Positions 15,525 to 24,480 are shown, counted from the first letter of the stretch. The stretch: 64,000 nucleotides of DNA from Actinoallomurus spadix (GCF_024055725.1 NZ_JAMXMX010000001.1:372001-436000), one strand, 5' to 3'. Notes: generated from the sequence alone by a model not told the origin. Program-made: numbers and translations.

Positions 15525-16286
15525 GTGGACATCACCGATCGCACCGTCTTCATCGCCGGCGCCACCTCGGGAATCGGCCGGGAACTCGCCCGCCGCTTCG
15601 CCGCGGCCGGCAGCGCCGTCATCGTCGGCGGCAGGCGGACCGACCTGCTCGACGAGCTCGCGGCCGAGGGGTTCGCCACCGTTCCCATCGACGTGACCGA
15701 CCAGGGCAGCGTCGACCGCGCCCGCGACACGATCCTGCGGGACCACCCGGGCCTCGACACGGTCGTGACGATGTCCGGGACCGGGGTCCCCGAGGACCTG
15801 CGTGATCCCGCGCACTTCAGCGCCGCGCAGGAGACGATCGACACCAATCTCCTCGGTACCATCCGCGTCATCGACGCGTTCACCCCGCACCTGATCGGGC
15901 GCGGCGCCGGCACGATCATCACGGTCTCCTCGGGCATCGGATTCCTGCCGTTCCCGCTCATGCCGACCTACGCCGCCTCCAAGGCCGCCGTGCACGCCTA
16001 CTCCGAGGCGCTGCGCGCGCAACTGGACGGCACCGGCGTCGAGGTGTCCGAACTCGTTCCCCCGGCCGTCGCCACCACGCCGGAGCAGGCGAAGCTCAAC
16101 CCGCGCGCGCTCGACCTGGGCGAGTTCGCCACCGAGGTGATGGACCTGCTCCGGGCCGATCCCACTCCGCGGGAGATCCTCGTCAAGGGTGTGCTGATGC
16201 ACCGGTGGGCCGAGCGCGACGGCACCTACGACGAGCTGGTCGCCCAGCGGTCGCAGGCGCTCGCGAGCCTCCCGGGCCGTCGGTAG
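15525..16286 (+). CDS. SDR-family oxidoreductase (module 1)
   Basis: The 253-residue classical short-chain dehydrogenase has the cofactor motif AGATSGIGRELA (residues 11-22) and the catalytic YxxxK, Tyr149-Lys153 in MPTYAASKAAV, with Ser135/136. The usual NNAG is degenerate (TMSGTG). It resembles DltE-type SDRs. It converts a carbonyl/alcohol pair with NAD(P)H; the substrate is unknown. It is divergent from an MmyB-like regulator. Confidence 0.92.
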   Translation: MDITDRTVFIAGATSGIGRELARRFAAAGSAVIVGGRRTDLLDELAAEGFATVPIDVTDQGSVDRARDTILRDHPGLDTVVTMSGTGVPEDLRDPAHFSAAQETIDTNLLGTIRVIDAFTPHLIGRGAGTIITVSSGIGFLPFPLMPTYAASKAAVHAYSEALRAQLDGTGVEVSELVPPAVATTPEQAKLNPRALDLGEFATEVMDLLRADPTPREILVKGVLMHRWAERDGTYDELVAQRSQALASLPGRR

Positions 16287-16310
16287 GCGGGCCGTCCGCT
16301 CCGGTCGTGC

Positions 16311-17195
16311 TCAGTGCCGGGCGAGCGGGTCCAGGTGGCGGGCCGTGGCGTCGTCGGCCGTCGTCGACTCGCTCAGGTGACGCCGGCGCTCGTCCTCGGC
16401 CAGCAGGTCACGGCCGGCCCGTGTGGCGTAGGCGTAGGCGTCCGGGCCGACGAGCAGCCGCAGCGGCGGCTCCTCCAGCGCGACGACCTCGAGCACCAGC
16501 CGCGCGACCTTGGCGGGGTCACTGGCCATGGTGACCCGCCCGTCACCGTGCATGGCGGCCATGCGGCCCACGGTCTCGGCGTACTCGGGACGGATCGGGT
16601 CGATCCGCATCGACGACCCGGCCCAGTCGGTGCGCATGCCGCCCGGTTCCAGGACGGTCACCTTGATGCCGAGGGGCGCGACCTCGCCGGCGAGCACCGA
16701 CGAGAAGCCGCCGACGGCCCACTTGGCGGTCTGGTAGGCGCCCAGGCCCGGGGTGGCCAGCCGGCCGCCGACGGAGGAGACCTGGATGATGTGCCCGGCG
16801 CGCTGCTCCCGCATCAGCGGGAGCGCCGCGCGGGTCAGCCGGACGACGCCGAACAGGTTGGTGTCGACCTGGGCGCGGAAGTCGTCGAAGTCGGCGTCCT
16901 CGATCGAGGCGACGTTGGCGTAGCCGGCGTTGTTGACCAGGACGTCCAGCCGGCCGTACCGGTCGGCGGCGGTGGCCACCGCGGCCTCGGCGGCCCGGTC
17001 ATCGGTGACGTCGAGGGGGACGACGGTGAGCCGCTCGCCGTGCTCGGCGGCGAGGTCGTCCAGCGCGGACGTCTGCCGGGCTCCGGCGACGACGCGGTGC
17101 CCGGCGGTGAGGGCGGCGCGTACGATCTCGCGGCCGAGGCCACGTGAGGCCCCGCTGACGAGGAAGACGAGGGACGGAACAGAGGACGAGGACAT
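16311..17195 (-). CDS. SDR-family oxidoreductase
   Basis: The 294-residue SDR has cofactor motif VSGASRGLGREI (residues about 13-24), NNAG at 88-91, Ser140/141 and the Tyr154-Lys158 pair in GAYQTAKWAV. The C-terminal extension beyond 260 suggests a longer-tailed subgroup. The ATG at 17195 is chosen over a TTG at 17210 because GGGAGA lies 5 bp before it. It is divergent from the TetR gene at 17287; paired operators lie between them, so TetR control is likely. Confidence 0.92.
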   Translation of the reverse strand: MSSSSVPSLVFLVSGASRGLGREIVRAALTAGHRVVAGARQTSALDDLAAEHGERLTVVPLDVTDDRAAEAAVATAADRYGRLDVLVNNAGYANVASIEDADFDDFRAQVDTNLFGVVRLTRAALPLMREQRAGHIIQVSSVGGRLATPGLGAYQTAKWAVGGFSSVLAGEVAPLGIKVTVLEPGGMRTDWAGSSMRIDPIRPEYAETVGRMAAMHGDGRVTMASDPAKVARLVLEVVALEEPPLRLLVGPDAYAYATRAGRDLLAEDERRRHLSESTTADDATARHLDPLARH

Positions 17196-17220
17196 CAGGT
17201 CTCCCGACAAAGCGAACTAA

Positions 17221-17285
17221 CTAACCGTTTGATTAGTTACAGCCAAGCCCGCTCCGGCGCGCTTGTCAACTAAACGTTCAGTTAG
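17221..17285. promoter_or_regulatory. Two CTAA-N8-TTAG operators
   Basis: CTAACCGTTTGATTAG (17221-17236) and CTAAACGTTCAGTTAG (17270-17285) share inverted CTAA/TTAG arms around an eight-base centre. One lies 25 bp from the SDR start, the other ends 1 bp before the TetR ATG. The arrangement fits a TetR protein repressing itself and the SDR gene. Confidence 0.75.
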
Positions 17286-17286
17286 G

Positions 17287-17862
17287 ATGGCGCTCGTGGG
17301 AAGCAGAGACGCGGAGGCCACCCGGAGACGATTGCTGAAGGCGGCCCGGGAGGAGTTCGCGGCCTACGGCATCGCGGGCGGGCGGGTCGAGCGGATCGCG
17401 GCCGCCGCCCAGAGCAACAAGGCGCAGATCTACCACTACTTCGGCAGCAAGGACGGGCTGTTCGACGCCGTCTTCGACGCCATGTGCCGGGAGACCGTCG
17501 ACGCGGTGCCGATCGACGCGGAGAACCTCCCGGAGTACGCGGGCCGGCTGTTCGACTCCTACGAGCGGCGCCCGTGGGTGCAGCGGATCGCCACCTGGTA
17601 CCGGCTCGAGCGCGCCGGCACCGGTGACCTGCTGTCCGTCGTGCTGGCGAGCAACGAGGCCAAGGTCCAGGCCGTCGCCGACGCGCAGGCCAGGGGAGTG
17701 CTGCCGGCGCACTTCCCGGCGGACGTGCTGCTCGGGCTGGTCATCCACCTGTCGGGTTTCTGGAGCTCCAACGTGCCCGAGTTCGACGCGGTCGTCGCCG
17801 GCCACTCGACCGCGGCCCGGCGGCAGGTCGTCGTCGACGCGGTCGCCGCCCTCCTGTCCTGA
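17287..17862 (+). CDS. TetR-family transcriptional regulator
   Basis: The 191-residue protein has a TetR helix-turn-helix (ATRRRLLKAAREEFAAYG, then QSNKAQIYHYFGSKDGLFDAV). A C-terminal domain of the TetR_C_33 kind follows, with WYRLERAG near residue 105. The ATG at 17287 directly follows the second operator copy, so the message may be leaderless; GTG 17296, preceded by AGGA at 8 bp, is a real alternative. It should control the divergent SDR gene through the paired CTAA-N8-TTAG sites. Confidence 0.9.
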   Translation: MALVGSRDAEATRRRLLKAAREEFAAYGIAGGRVERIAAAAQSNKAQIYHYFGSKDGLFDAVFDAMCRETVDAVPIDAENLPEYAGRLFDSYERRPWVQRIATWYRLERAGTGDLLSVVLASNEAKVQAVADAQARGVLPAHFPADVLLGLVIHLSGFWSSNVPEFDAVVAGHSTAARRQVVVDAVAALLS

Positions 17863-17889
17863 CCCCGGCCGCCGCGCCGCGTACGCCCG

Positions 17890-18657
17890 TCAGTGGGCGG
17901 AGAAGCCGCCGTCGACGAAGAGGGCCTGGCCGGTGACGTAGGCGGACGCGGCGCTCGCGAGGAACACCGCCGCGCCGGCGAAGTCGCCCGGCAGGCCGTT
18001 ACGGCCGATGAGGGTGCGCTCGGCCATCGCCTCCTGCCGGTCGGCGGGGACATGGGTGACCAGCGGCGTGACGACGAAACCGGGCACCAGCGCGTTGACG
18101 CACACGCCGTGGGGAGACCACGCCTCGGCCTGGGAGCGGGTCAGCGCGACCAGCCCGCCCTTGGACGCACCGTAGGCGCCGCTGTTGGCGAAGGCGCGGA
18201 AGGACTGCTGGGAGGCGATGTTGATGATCCGGCCATGTCCCCGGCGTGCCATCCCCGGCCCGAACCTGCGGCCCAGCAGGTACGGCGCGTCGAGGTTCAC
18301 GGCGATCGTCGCGTCCCAGGCCGCCTCGTCGAGCTCGTCCATCGGAGGCCGCAGGTTGATCCCCGCGCAGTTGACGAGGATGTCGGGCTCGCCGAACGGC
18401 GCGACCGCCTCGTCCGCCGCCCGGCGCACCTCGGCGCGCTCGGCCAGGTCGGCCGTGACGTACGCGGCGGGGCGGCCGTGGGCCTCCAGCTCGGCGGCGG
18501 TGTCGCGGAGTCCGGGCTCGCGGCGGGCGATGAGAACGACCCGCGCGCCGGCGCGGCTCAGGGCGGTGGCGATGGCGTGGCCGATGCCCGAGCTGCCGCC
18601 GGTGACCAACGCGACACGGCCGTCGAGGGAGAACAGGTCCTCCAGGTAGGTCGTCAC
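17890..18657 (-). CDS. SDR-family oxidoreductase
   Basis: The 255-residue classical SDR begins VTTYLEDLFSLDGRVALVTGG; the GTG at 18657 fits the usual MTTYLEDLFSLD family start, although the frame is open to a GTG at 18699. It has GGSSGIGHAI (residues 20-29), NCAG instead of NNAG (96-99), Ser149 and Tyr162-Lys166. The ending TGQALFVDGGFSAH is the standard SDR tail. It is similar to gluconate 5-dehydrogenase/2-deoxygluconate dehydrogenase-type enzymes, but the substrate is not decided. It converges on the TetR gene. Confidence 0.88.
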   Translation of the reverse strand: MTTYLEDLFSLDGRVALVTGGSSGIGHAIATALSRAGARVVLIARREPGLRDTAAELEAHGRPAAYVTADLAERAEVRRAADEAVAPFGEPDILVNCAGINLRPPMDELDEAAWDATIAVNLDAPYLLGRRFGPGMARRGHGRIINIASQQSFRAFANSGAYGASKGGLVALTRSQAEAWSPHGVCVNALVPGFVVTPLVTHVPADRQEAMAERTLIGRNGLPGDFAGAAVFLASAASAYVTGQALFVDGGFSAH

Positions 18658-18707
18658 GGGGCGCAACGCTACCGGGCCCTGGCCGGACCCGGTGATCACC
18701 AGGTGAG

Positions 18708-20027
18708 ATGCTGGTGGCCTGCGGAGACGGTTCCGGTGCGGGCCGTGCCGTTCGTCTTCGGGAGGCCGCGCTGCATACCGTCGTCGCCGAGACCCTCGCG
18801 GTCGTCCTGCTGCTGGCGGTGCTGGTGTTCGCCGTCGCCCGGCCGCGCGGGCTACCGGAGGCCGTGGCGGCGGTGCCCGCCGCCGGGGCGGCGATCGCCG
18901 TGGGCGCGGTGTCCCCGGCGCAGGCGTGGGCGCAGACGCGCACGCTGCTGCCGGTGATCGGGTTCCTGGCGGCCGTGCTGGCGCTGGCGCAGCTGTGCGA
19001 CGACGAGGGGTTGTTCACGGCGGCCGGGGACCTGGTGGCGCGCGCCTGCCACGGGCGGCCGGTGCGGCTGCTGGCCGGGGTGTTCGCCGTCGCGTCACTG
19101 GTCACGGCGGTGCTGAGCCTGGACGCCACGGTCGTGCTGCTGACGCCGGTGGTGTTCGCGACCGCCGCGCGGGTCGGGGTACGGCCCCGCCCGTACGTGT
19201 ACGCCTGCACCCACCTGGCCAATTCCGCGTCGCTGCTGCTGCCGGTGTCGAACCTGACGAACCTGCTGGCGTTCGCGGCCAGCGGGCTGTCGTTCGCGCG
19301 GTTCGCCGGGTTGATGGCGGTGCCGTGGCTGGTGGTCATCGCGGTGGAGTACGCGGTGCTGCGCTGGTTCTTCCGCGCCGATCTGGCCGTCGCCGCGGGC
19401 CGGGAGCGGCCGGTCGGGCGGCCGCGCGTGCCGGTGTTCACGGTCGTGGTGCTGGGCCTGACGCTGGCGGGGTTCGTGGTGACCTCCTTCGCGGAGGTGA
19501 ACCCGGCGTGGGCGGCGCTGGGCGGCGCGCTGGTGCTGGCGGCCCGGGCACTGCGGCGGCGGCGGACCACCGTCCGCGAGGTGGTGACGTCGGCCGGTCC
19601 GCTGTTCTGCCTGTTCGTGCTGGCGCTGGGCGTGGTCGTCAAGGCGGTGGTGGTGAACGGCCTGGACCATGTGGCCGGCCGGGTCCTGCCGCACGGGTCG
19701 GGCCTGCTCGCGCTGCTGGCGGTGGCCGCCCTGGCGGCGCTGCTGGCCAACCTGATCAACAATCTGCCCGCCGTGCTGGCCCTGCTGCCGCTGGTGGCCG
19801 CCGAGGGGCCGGGGCCGGTGCTCGCGGTGCTGATCGGCGTGAACCTCGGGCCGAACCTCACGTACGTCGGTTCCCTCGCGACGTTGCTGTGGCGGCGGAT
19901 TCTGCGCGAGCACAACGCCGAGCCGGGGCTGGGGGAGTTCACCCGGCTGGGCCTGGTGACCGTCCCGGCCACGCTGGTGGCCGCGACCGTGGCACTGTGG
20001 GGAGTGCTGGCGACGATCGGAGGGTGA
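18708..20027 (+). CDS. ArsB/NhaD-like (SLC13-type) membrane transporter
   Basis: The 439-residue protein has about 11 hydrophobic segments. ARPRGLPEAVAA early on and DATVVLLTPVV, NSASLLLPVSNLTNLL and NNLPAVLALLPL later are the hallmarks of the ArsB/citrate-transporter superfamily, with half-repeat motifs. It probably moves an anion across the membrane; arsenite cannot be claimed, as no ArsR gene or other ars gene is near. The start at 18708 may be too long, since the first membrane segment begins near residue 30. A Usp-like gene follows 6 bp after the stop, so the two are co-transcribed. Confidence 0.85.
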   Translation: MLVACGDGSGAGRAVRLREAALHTVVAETLAVVLLLAVLVFAVARPRGLPEAVAAVPAAGAAIAVGAVSPAQAWAQTRTLLPVIGFLAAVLALAQLCDDEGLFTAAGDLVARACHGRPVRLLAGVFAVASLVTAVLSLDATVVLLTPVVFATAARVGVRPRPYVYACTHLANSASLLLPVSNLTNLLAFAASGLSFARFAGLMAVPWLVVIAVEYAVLRWFFRADLAVAAGRERPVGRPRVPVFTVVVLGLTLAGFVVTSFAEVNPAWAALGGALVLAARALRRRRTTVREVVTSAGPLFCLFVLALGVVVKAVVVNGLDHVAGRVLPHGSGLLALLAVAALAALLANLINNLPAVLALLPLVAAEGPGPVLAVLIGVNLGPNLTYVGSLATLLWRRILREHNAEPGLGEFTRLGLVTVPATLVAATVALWGVLATIGG

Positions 20028-20033
20028 TCGGGC

Positions 20034-20534
20034 GTGAAGGTGATCGTCTGGGTCGCGGAGGGCACCTGGGAGGCCGCCGTCGACGCCGCCCGGGACCTGG
20101 CGCCCGCCGGGGCCGGCCTGACGCTACTGCACGTGACGGACGAGAAGGTCGCCGCGACCGCCCACCACGCCTACACCGGCCTGCTCGGACGGGGCCGCCG
20201 CGATCGCGACCCCGGCGTCCGGCTCGAGGCGCTCTCGCAGGCCGCCGCGGCCGACCTGCTGGAGGCCGCCGCCGCGCGGCTCGGCCGGGACGCGGCCCGG
20301 CAGCCCCGGCGGGGCCGCCTCGAACACGAGGTCGTACGGGCCGCGGAGGACGCCGACCTGCTCATCTGCGCCCGCGACGGCGCCCGCGACCGGCTCGGAC
20401 CGCGCAGCCTCGCCCCGCCGACGCGGTTCGTCGTCGACCACGCGCCCTGCCGGGTGCTGCTGGTGTGGCCCGAGCCGCCACCGGGCCTGGACTCCCTGCC
20501 GCCTCATCCTCCAGCGCCTCCGGCGCCGCGCTGA
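20034..20534 (+). CDS. Universal stress protein-like cytoplasmic protein
   Basis: The 166-residue product begins MKVIVWVAEGTWEAAVDAARDLAP and has LTLLHVTDEKVA, LLICARDGARDRLGPRSLAPPTRFVVDHAPCRVLLVWP, a Usp-like fold with the C-terminal beta strand. The P-loop GxxGxxGGxx typical of ATP-binding Usps is degenerate. A Pro-rich tail follows. Translation starts at GTG 20034, 6 bp after the transporter gene; it may tune that transporter, as fused or adjacent Usp domains do elsewhere (inference). Confidence 0.75.
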   Translation: MKVIVWVAEGTWEAAVDAARDLAPAGAGLTLLHVTDEKVAATAHHAYTGLLGRGRRDRDPGVRLEALSQAAAADLLEAAAARLGRDAARQPRRGRLEHEVVRAAEDADLLICARDGARDRLGPRSLAPPTRFVVDHAPCRVLLVWPEPPPGLDSLPPHPPAPPAPR

Positions 20535-20538
20535 GGGA

Positions 20539-21267
20539 TCAGCGGTCCGCGGCGGCCTCCGCGCGGTCCGCCGGCTCGGCGGCCGGAGCGGACCCGGCGG
20601 CGCGGCGGCCGCGCAGGCCGCGGACGACCAGCACACCGGCGACCAGGGCGATCGAGGCCCACGTGCCGTAGTGGGAGATCGCCTTGGCGACGTCGACGGC
20701 GTCCTGGCCGAGGAAGTAGCCCAGGCCGATGAGCATGCCGATCCACAGCAGCGCGGCGACCGTGTCGAGCAGCACGAACGTCACCAGGCGCATCCCCGTC
20801 CAGCCCGCCATGACGAACAGCAGCGCGGTCGGGACGGGTAGGTAGTAGGCGATGACGACGCCGATCCAGCCGAGCCGGTGACCGAGGCGCTCGGCCCGCG
20901 CGATCATCCGGTCGCCCCGGCCGCCCTGCCCGGCCACGAGCGTGAGCATGCCGCGCCCCCACCTGCGGCCCGCCCACCAGAAGAACGGGTCGAACATGAT
21001 CATGCCGGGGACGGCGGCGGCCACCGCGAGGACCAGGGGCGCCTCGCCGACGCGGGCGAACGCCCCCGCGGTGACGATCGAGGTCATGCTGCCGGTGAGC
21101 AGCTCCAGCAGCACCGGGTTCCGGCCGATGAGCACCGGGCGCAGCGGGATGAGGGCCAGGGCGTACAGGCCGCTCAACGCGATCCCGGCCCAGCAGATGA
21201 GGTCGGCGCGCCCGGGCCGCCCGGTCCAGGGCAGGGCGGGGCGCGGGCGTGCCCCCGTGGTCGGCAT
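20539..21267 (-). CDS. DedA/SNARE-associated family membrane protein
   Basis: The 242-residue protein shows the DedA layout: an early hydrophobic segment, PGMIMFDPFFWWAGRRWG (residues about 88-105), GWIGVVIAYYLPVPTALLFVMAGWTGM with the family Pro-containing membrane re-entrant, and a final transmembrane helix (about 195-215). DedA proteins are undecaprenyl-phosphate or lipid flippases or proton-linked membrane homeostasis factors. It converges on the Usp-like gene and is divergent from the Ada-AlkA gene. Confidence 0.85.
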   Translation of the reverse strand: MPTTGARPRPALPWTGRPGRADLICWAGIALSGLYALALIPLRPVLIGRNPVLLELLTGSMTSIVTAGAFARVGEAPLVLAVAAAVPGMIMFDPFFWWAGRRWGRGMLTLVAGQGGRGDRMIARAERLGHRLGWIGVVIAYYLPVPTALLFVMAGWTGMRLVTFVLLDTVAALLWIGMLIGLGYFLGQDAVDVAKAISHYGTWASIALVAGVLVVRGLRGRRAAGSAPAAEPADRAEAAADR

Positions 21268-21440
21268 CCTCAGATGGTAGTCGGCGCCCGGGGAGATCCC
21301 CGCGTGCGCGCAACCCCCTCATCAGATCGTTGATGGTGAGGTCCCCGTGCTGCGGCCGCCGGCGTCCGGACCCGGGCGGCCGCACGATGATGTCGCAATT
21401 CTGCGAGCGCGACGCGCTGCGCACCGGGGATGCTTGTCGC

Positions 21441-22910
21441 ATGCATGAGGACGTGGAGCGCTGCGTACGGGCCGTGCAGTCCAAGGACGCCCGATTCGAC
21501 GGATGGTTCTTCACCGCGGTGCTGACCACCGGCATCTACTGCCGGCCCAGTTGCCCGGTGGTGCCGCCCAAGCCGCAGAACATGCGGTTCTTCCCCAGCG
21601 CCGCGGCCGCCCAGCAGGCCGGATTCCGGGCGTGCAAGCGGTGCCGCCCGGACGCCAGCCCCGGCTCCCCGCAGTGGAACGAACGCGCGGACCTGGTCGC
21701 CCGCGCGATGCGGCTCATCGCTGACGGCGTGATCGACCGGGAGGGCGTGCCGGGCCTGGCCGCCCGGCTCGGCTACAGCACCCGCCAGGTCGAACGCCAG
21801 CTGCGCGCCGAACTCGGTGCTGGCCCGCTCGCGCTCGCCCGCGCGCAGCGCGCCCAGACCGCCCGCCTGCTGATCGAGACGAGTTCGCTGCCGATGAGCG
21901 ATGTGGCGTTCGCCTCCGGCTTCGCCAGCGTCCGCGCGTTCAACGACACGGTGCGGCAGGTGTTCGCGATGTCCCCCACCGAACTGCGCGACCGTGTCTC
22001 CCGCGGGCATCCCGCCGCCGCGTCCGGGGCCCTGTCGGTCCGGCTGCCGTTCCGCGCGCCGCTGTGCCCGGACAACCTGTTCGGTCACCTGGCGGCGACC
22101 GGGGTGCCCGGCGTCGAGGAGTGGCGCGACGGCGCGTACCGCCGCACCCTGCGCCTGCCCCACGGGCACGGCGTCGTCGCGCTGCGGCCCACCCCGGACC
22201 ACATCGCCTGCCGGCTGCACCTGGCCGACCTGCGGGATCTGTCCATCGCGATCAGCCGGTGCCGGTGGCTGCTGGACCTGGACGCCGACCCGGTCGCCGT
22301 CGACGACCTGCTGCGCGCCGACCCGGTGCTGGCCCCGCACGTGGACAAGGAACCCGGCCGCCGGGTGCCGCGCACCGTCGACCCGGCCGAGTTCGCCGTA
22401 CGCGCCGTCCTCGGCCAGCAGGTGTCGACCGCGGCGGCCCGTACGCACGCGGCCCGGCTGGTCACCGCCCACGGCGAACCCGTCGACGACCCCGAGGGCG
22501 GCCTGACCCACCTGTTCCCCGGCGCGGACGCGCTCGCGAGCCTGGACCCCGAGACGCTGGCGTTTCCCCGCGCCCGCCGTACGACGCTGACCACGCTGAT
22601 CGGCGCGCTGGCCGGCGGGGAGATCGACCTGGGCATCGGCAGCGACTGGGGACGGGCCCGCGCGCTGCTGGCGGAGCTGCCCGGGCTGGGACCCTGGACC
22701 GTCGAGACCATCGCGATGCGTGCCCTCGGTGACCCGGACGCCTTCACCCCGACCGACCTGGGAGTGCGCGGGGCGGCGCGCGCGCTCGGCCTGCCGGCGA
22801 CCCCCGCGGCCCTGACCCGGCACGCCGCCGCCTGGCGCCCCTGGCGGGCGTACGCGGTGCAGTACCTGTGGGCGACCGGTGAGCACGCCGTCAACCGGAT
22901 GCCCGCCTGA
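21441..22910 (+). CDS. alkA: Ada-AlkA fusion: methylphosphotriester sensor plus 3-methyladenine glycosylase
   Basis: The 489-residue protein joins three parts. An Ada N-terminal zinc domain has Cys34, Cys38, Cys65 and Cys68 (GIYCRPSCP and ACKRCRPD). An AraC helix-turn-helix follows (about residues 85-185). Then comes an AlkA-type HhH-GPD glycosylase with LPGLGPWTVET (about 412-422) and the catalytic Asp in FTPTDLG (about 438). The first part takes methyl groups from phosphotriesters and turns on transcription; the last excises alkylated purines. This fused layout is known from actinobacteria. The ATG at 21441 fits the family N-terminus. ogt follows after 27 bp. Confidence 0.95.
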   Translation: MHEDVERCVRAVQSKDARFDGWFFTAVLTTGIYCRPSCPVVPPKPQNMRFFPSAAAAQQAGFRACKRCRPDASPGSPQWNERADLVARAMRLIADGVIDREGVPGLAARLGYSTRQVERQLRAELGAGPLALARAQRAQTARLLIETSSLPMSDVAFASGFASVRAFNDTVRQVFAMSPTELRDRVSRGHPAAASGALSVRLPFRAPLCPDNLFGHLAATGVPGVEEWRDGAYRRTLRLPHGHGVVALRPTPDHIACRLHLADLRDLSIAISRCRWLLDLDADPVAVDDLLRADPVLAPHVDKEPGRRVPRTVDPAEFAVRAVLGQQVSTAAARTHAARLVTAHGEPVDDPEGGLTHLFPGADALASLDPETLAFPRARRTTLTTLIGALAGGEIDLGIGSDWGRARALLAELPGLGPWTVETIAMRALGDPDAFTPTDLGVRGAARALGLPATPAALTRHAAAWRPWRAYAVQYLWATGEHAVNRMPA

Positions 22911-22937
22911 GCTGAGACCTGACCTGAGAGGAGCTCG

Positions 22938-23489
22938 ATGTCCCCCCGCGTCCACACGGTGATGGACAGTCCGGTCGGCCCGCTGACCCTCGTCGCGGCC
23001 GGCGGCGCGCTGACCGGCCTGTACATGGACCGGCAGCGGTACCGGCCGGAGCAGCACACCTTCGGCGAGCGCGACCCCGCGCCGTTCGGGGCGGCGATCG
23101 GCCAGCTGGAGGAGTACTTCGCCGGCCGGCGCACCGTCTTCGACCTGCCGCTCGCGCCGGCCGGCACGGCGTTCCAGCGGCGGGTGTGGGCGGCGCTGCG
23201 GGAGATCCCCTTCGGGGGAACCGTCTCGTACGGGGAACTGGCCGAGCGGATCGGCCGGCCCACCGCCGCCCGCGCCGTCGGGCTGGCCAACGGCAAGAAC
23301 CCCATCGGCATCATCCTGCCGTGCCACCGCGTCGTCGGCTCCACCGGCGACCTCACCGGCTACGGCGGCGGCCTGCACCGCAAACGGCACCTGCTGGCCT
23401 TCGAACGGCGCGCCGGCGCCGCGCCGATGGCGCCGCTGCCCGTCCCGGACGCAGCCCTTGACCAACGACCGAACGGCCAAGGGCGCTAG
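22938..23489 (+). CDS. ogt: Methylated-DNA--[protein]-cysteine S-methyltransferase
   Basis: The 183-residue protein has the active-site motif PCHRV with acceptor Cys129, preceded by the GLANGKNP segment and helix-turn-helix DNA-binding loop (VSYGELAERIGRPTAARAVG). It removes O6-methyl from guanine irreversibly, one turnover per molecule. GAGGAG stands 5 bp before the ATG. Together with the Ada-AlkA gene it makes an adaptive-response operon, as in mycobacteria; the Ada half of the neighbour probably induces both. Confidence 0.95.
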   Translation: MSPRVHTVMDSPVGPLTLVAAGGALTGLYMDRQRYRPEQHTFGERDPAPFGAAIGQLEEYFAGRRTVFDLPLAPAGTAFQRRVWAALREIPFGGTVSYGELAERIGRPTAARAVGLANGKNPIGIILPCHRVVGSTGDLTGYGGGLHRKRHLLAFERRAGAAPMAPLPVPDAALDQRPNGQGR

Positions 23490-23589
23490 CGAGCCGGTGC
23501 GGGCGTAAGTTACCGCCGCCCACCGTTCGGATGGGGGTGGCGGGCATCCGGCGGCCACCTCGGCCGTCGTCGGGCGGGTGGCTTGCCAC

Positions 23590-24480
23590 TCACGGCCCGA
23601 GCGTCGTGCGGACGAACGTGGCCGCGCGGGTCATCGCCGCGTCGGCCTCGTCCCACGAGGCGGCGAATGACTGGAAGACGTGCGTCGCCTGCGCGGTGAC
23701 GTCCAGCGTCACCGACACGTCGGCGGCCACGAGCCTTGCCGCAAGCCGGGTGGAGTCGTCCAGCAGCACCTCGTCAGAACCGACCTGGATCAACGTGGTC
23801 GGCAGGCCGTGCAGGTCCGCGAACAGCGGGCTGTGCTGTTTCGCCGCGGATGCGTCGCCGACGTAGTCACGCACGCGGCGTTCGAGGGCGGTGCGGTTCA
23901 GGATGAAGTCAGCCTCGGCCCTGGCCGTCATCGAATCGCCGCTGAGCGTGAGGTCGACCCACGGCGAGAACAGCAACGCTGCGGCGGGCATCGGCTCGCC
24001 GGCGGAGGAAAGCGCCGCCAGCAGGCCGAGCGCCACTCCGCCGCCGGCCGACTCGCCGGCGACCACTACCCGTTGCGGGTCGGCGCCGGAGGCGATCAGG
24101 GCGCGATAAGCGCGTACCGCGTCCTCGGTGGCGGCAGGGGCGGGATGCTCGGGTGCCAAGCGGTAGTCGACGGTGATCACCCGCGTCTGTGACCTGCGGG
24201 CGAGGTCTGCCACGATCCCCAGCGAGCTGCGCGCCGACCCGAAGACGTACGCCCCGCCGTGGAAGTACAGGACGGTGCCGGCGCAGGGCTCGTCCGCGAG
24301 TTCGACCAACAGGCCGGGGATCGTGTCGTAGTGGGTTTCGGTGACGATGACGTCCTCAGGGACGGGATGGTGGGACAACAGCTGCTCGAACAGGATGCGC
24401 TGTTCGTGGACCGCGCCGCCGAGGTCGAGGGGGGACGAGGCGCGAAGCCGCCGGATGGCCTCTCGCTGCTCGCGGCTCAT
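23590..24480 (-). CDS. Alpha/beta hydrolase, hormone-sensitive-lipase (HSL) type
   Basis: The 296-residue protein has the HSL oxyanion motif HGGAYVFGSA (residues 74-83), the nucleophile elbow AGESAGGG (Ser144), DYRLAPEHPAP (about 105-115) and a C-terminal catalytic His in QATHVFQSFA. These are cytoplasmic short-chain esterases. AAGGAG lies 7 bp before the ATG at 24480. It follows the epoxide-hydrolase-like gene by 59 bp on the same strand, probably one transcript, under the HxlR gene upstream. Confidence 0.92.
   Translation of the reverse strand: MSREQREAIRRLRASSPLDLGGAVHEQRILFEQLLSHHPVPEDVIVTETHYDTIPGLLVELADEPCAGTVLYFHGGAYVFGSARSSLGIVADLARRSQTRVITVDYRLAPEHPAPAATEDAVRAYRALIASGADPQRVVVAGESAGGGVALGLLAALSSAGEPMPAAALLFSPWVDLTLSGDSMTARAEADFILNRTALERRVRDYVGDASAAKQHSPLFADLHGLPTTLIQVGSDEVLLDDSTRLAARLVAADVSVTLDVTAQATHVFQSFAASWDEADAAMTRAATFVRTTLGP

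Noticed and set aside
17999-20065. 688-codon minus-strand frame across the ArsB-like gene
   Set aside because: Composition is Ser/Thr/Arg-rich without domains, and it is antisense to a well-supported permease gene.
21270-23558. 762-codon minus-strand frame opposite Ada-AlkA and ogt
   Set aside because: It is a shadow of two strongly supported repair genes; no domain is visible.
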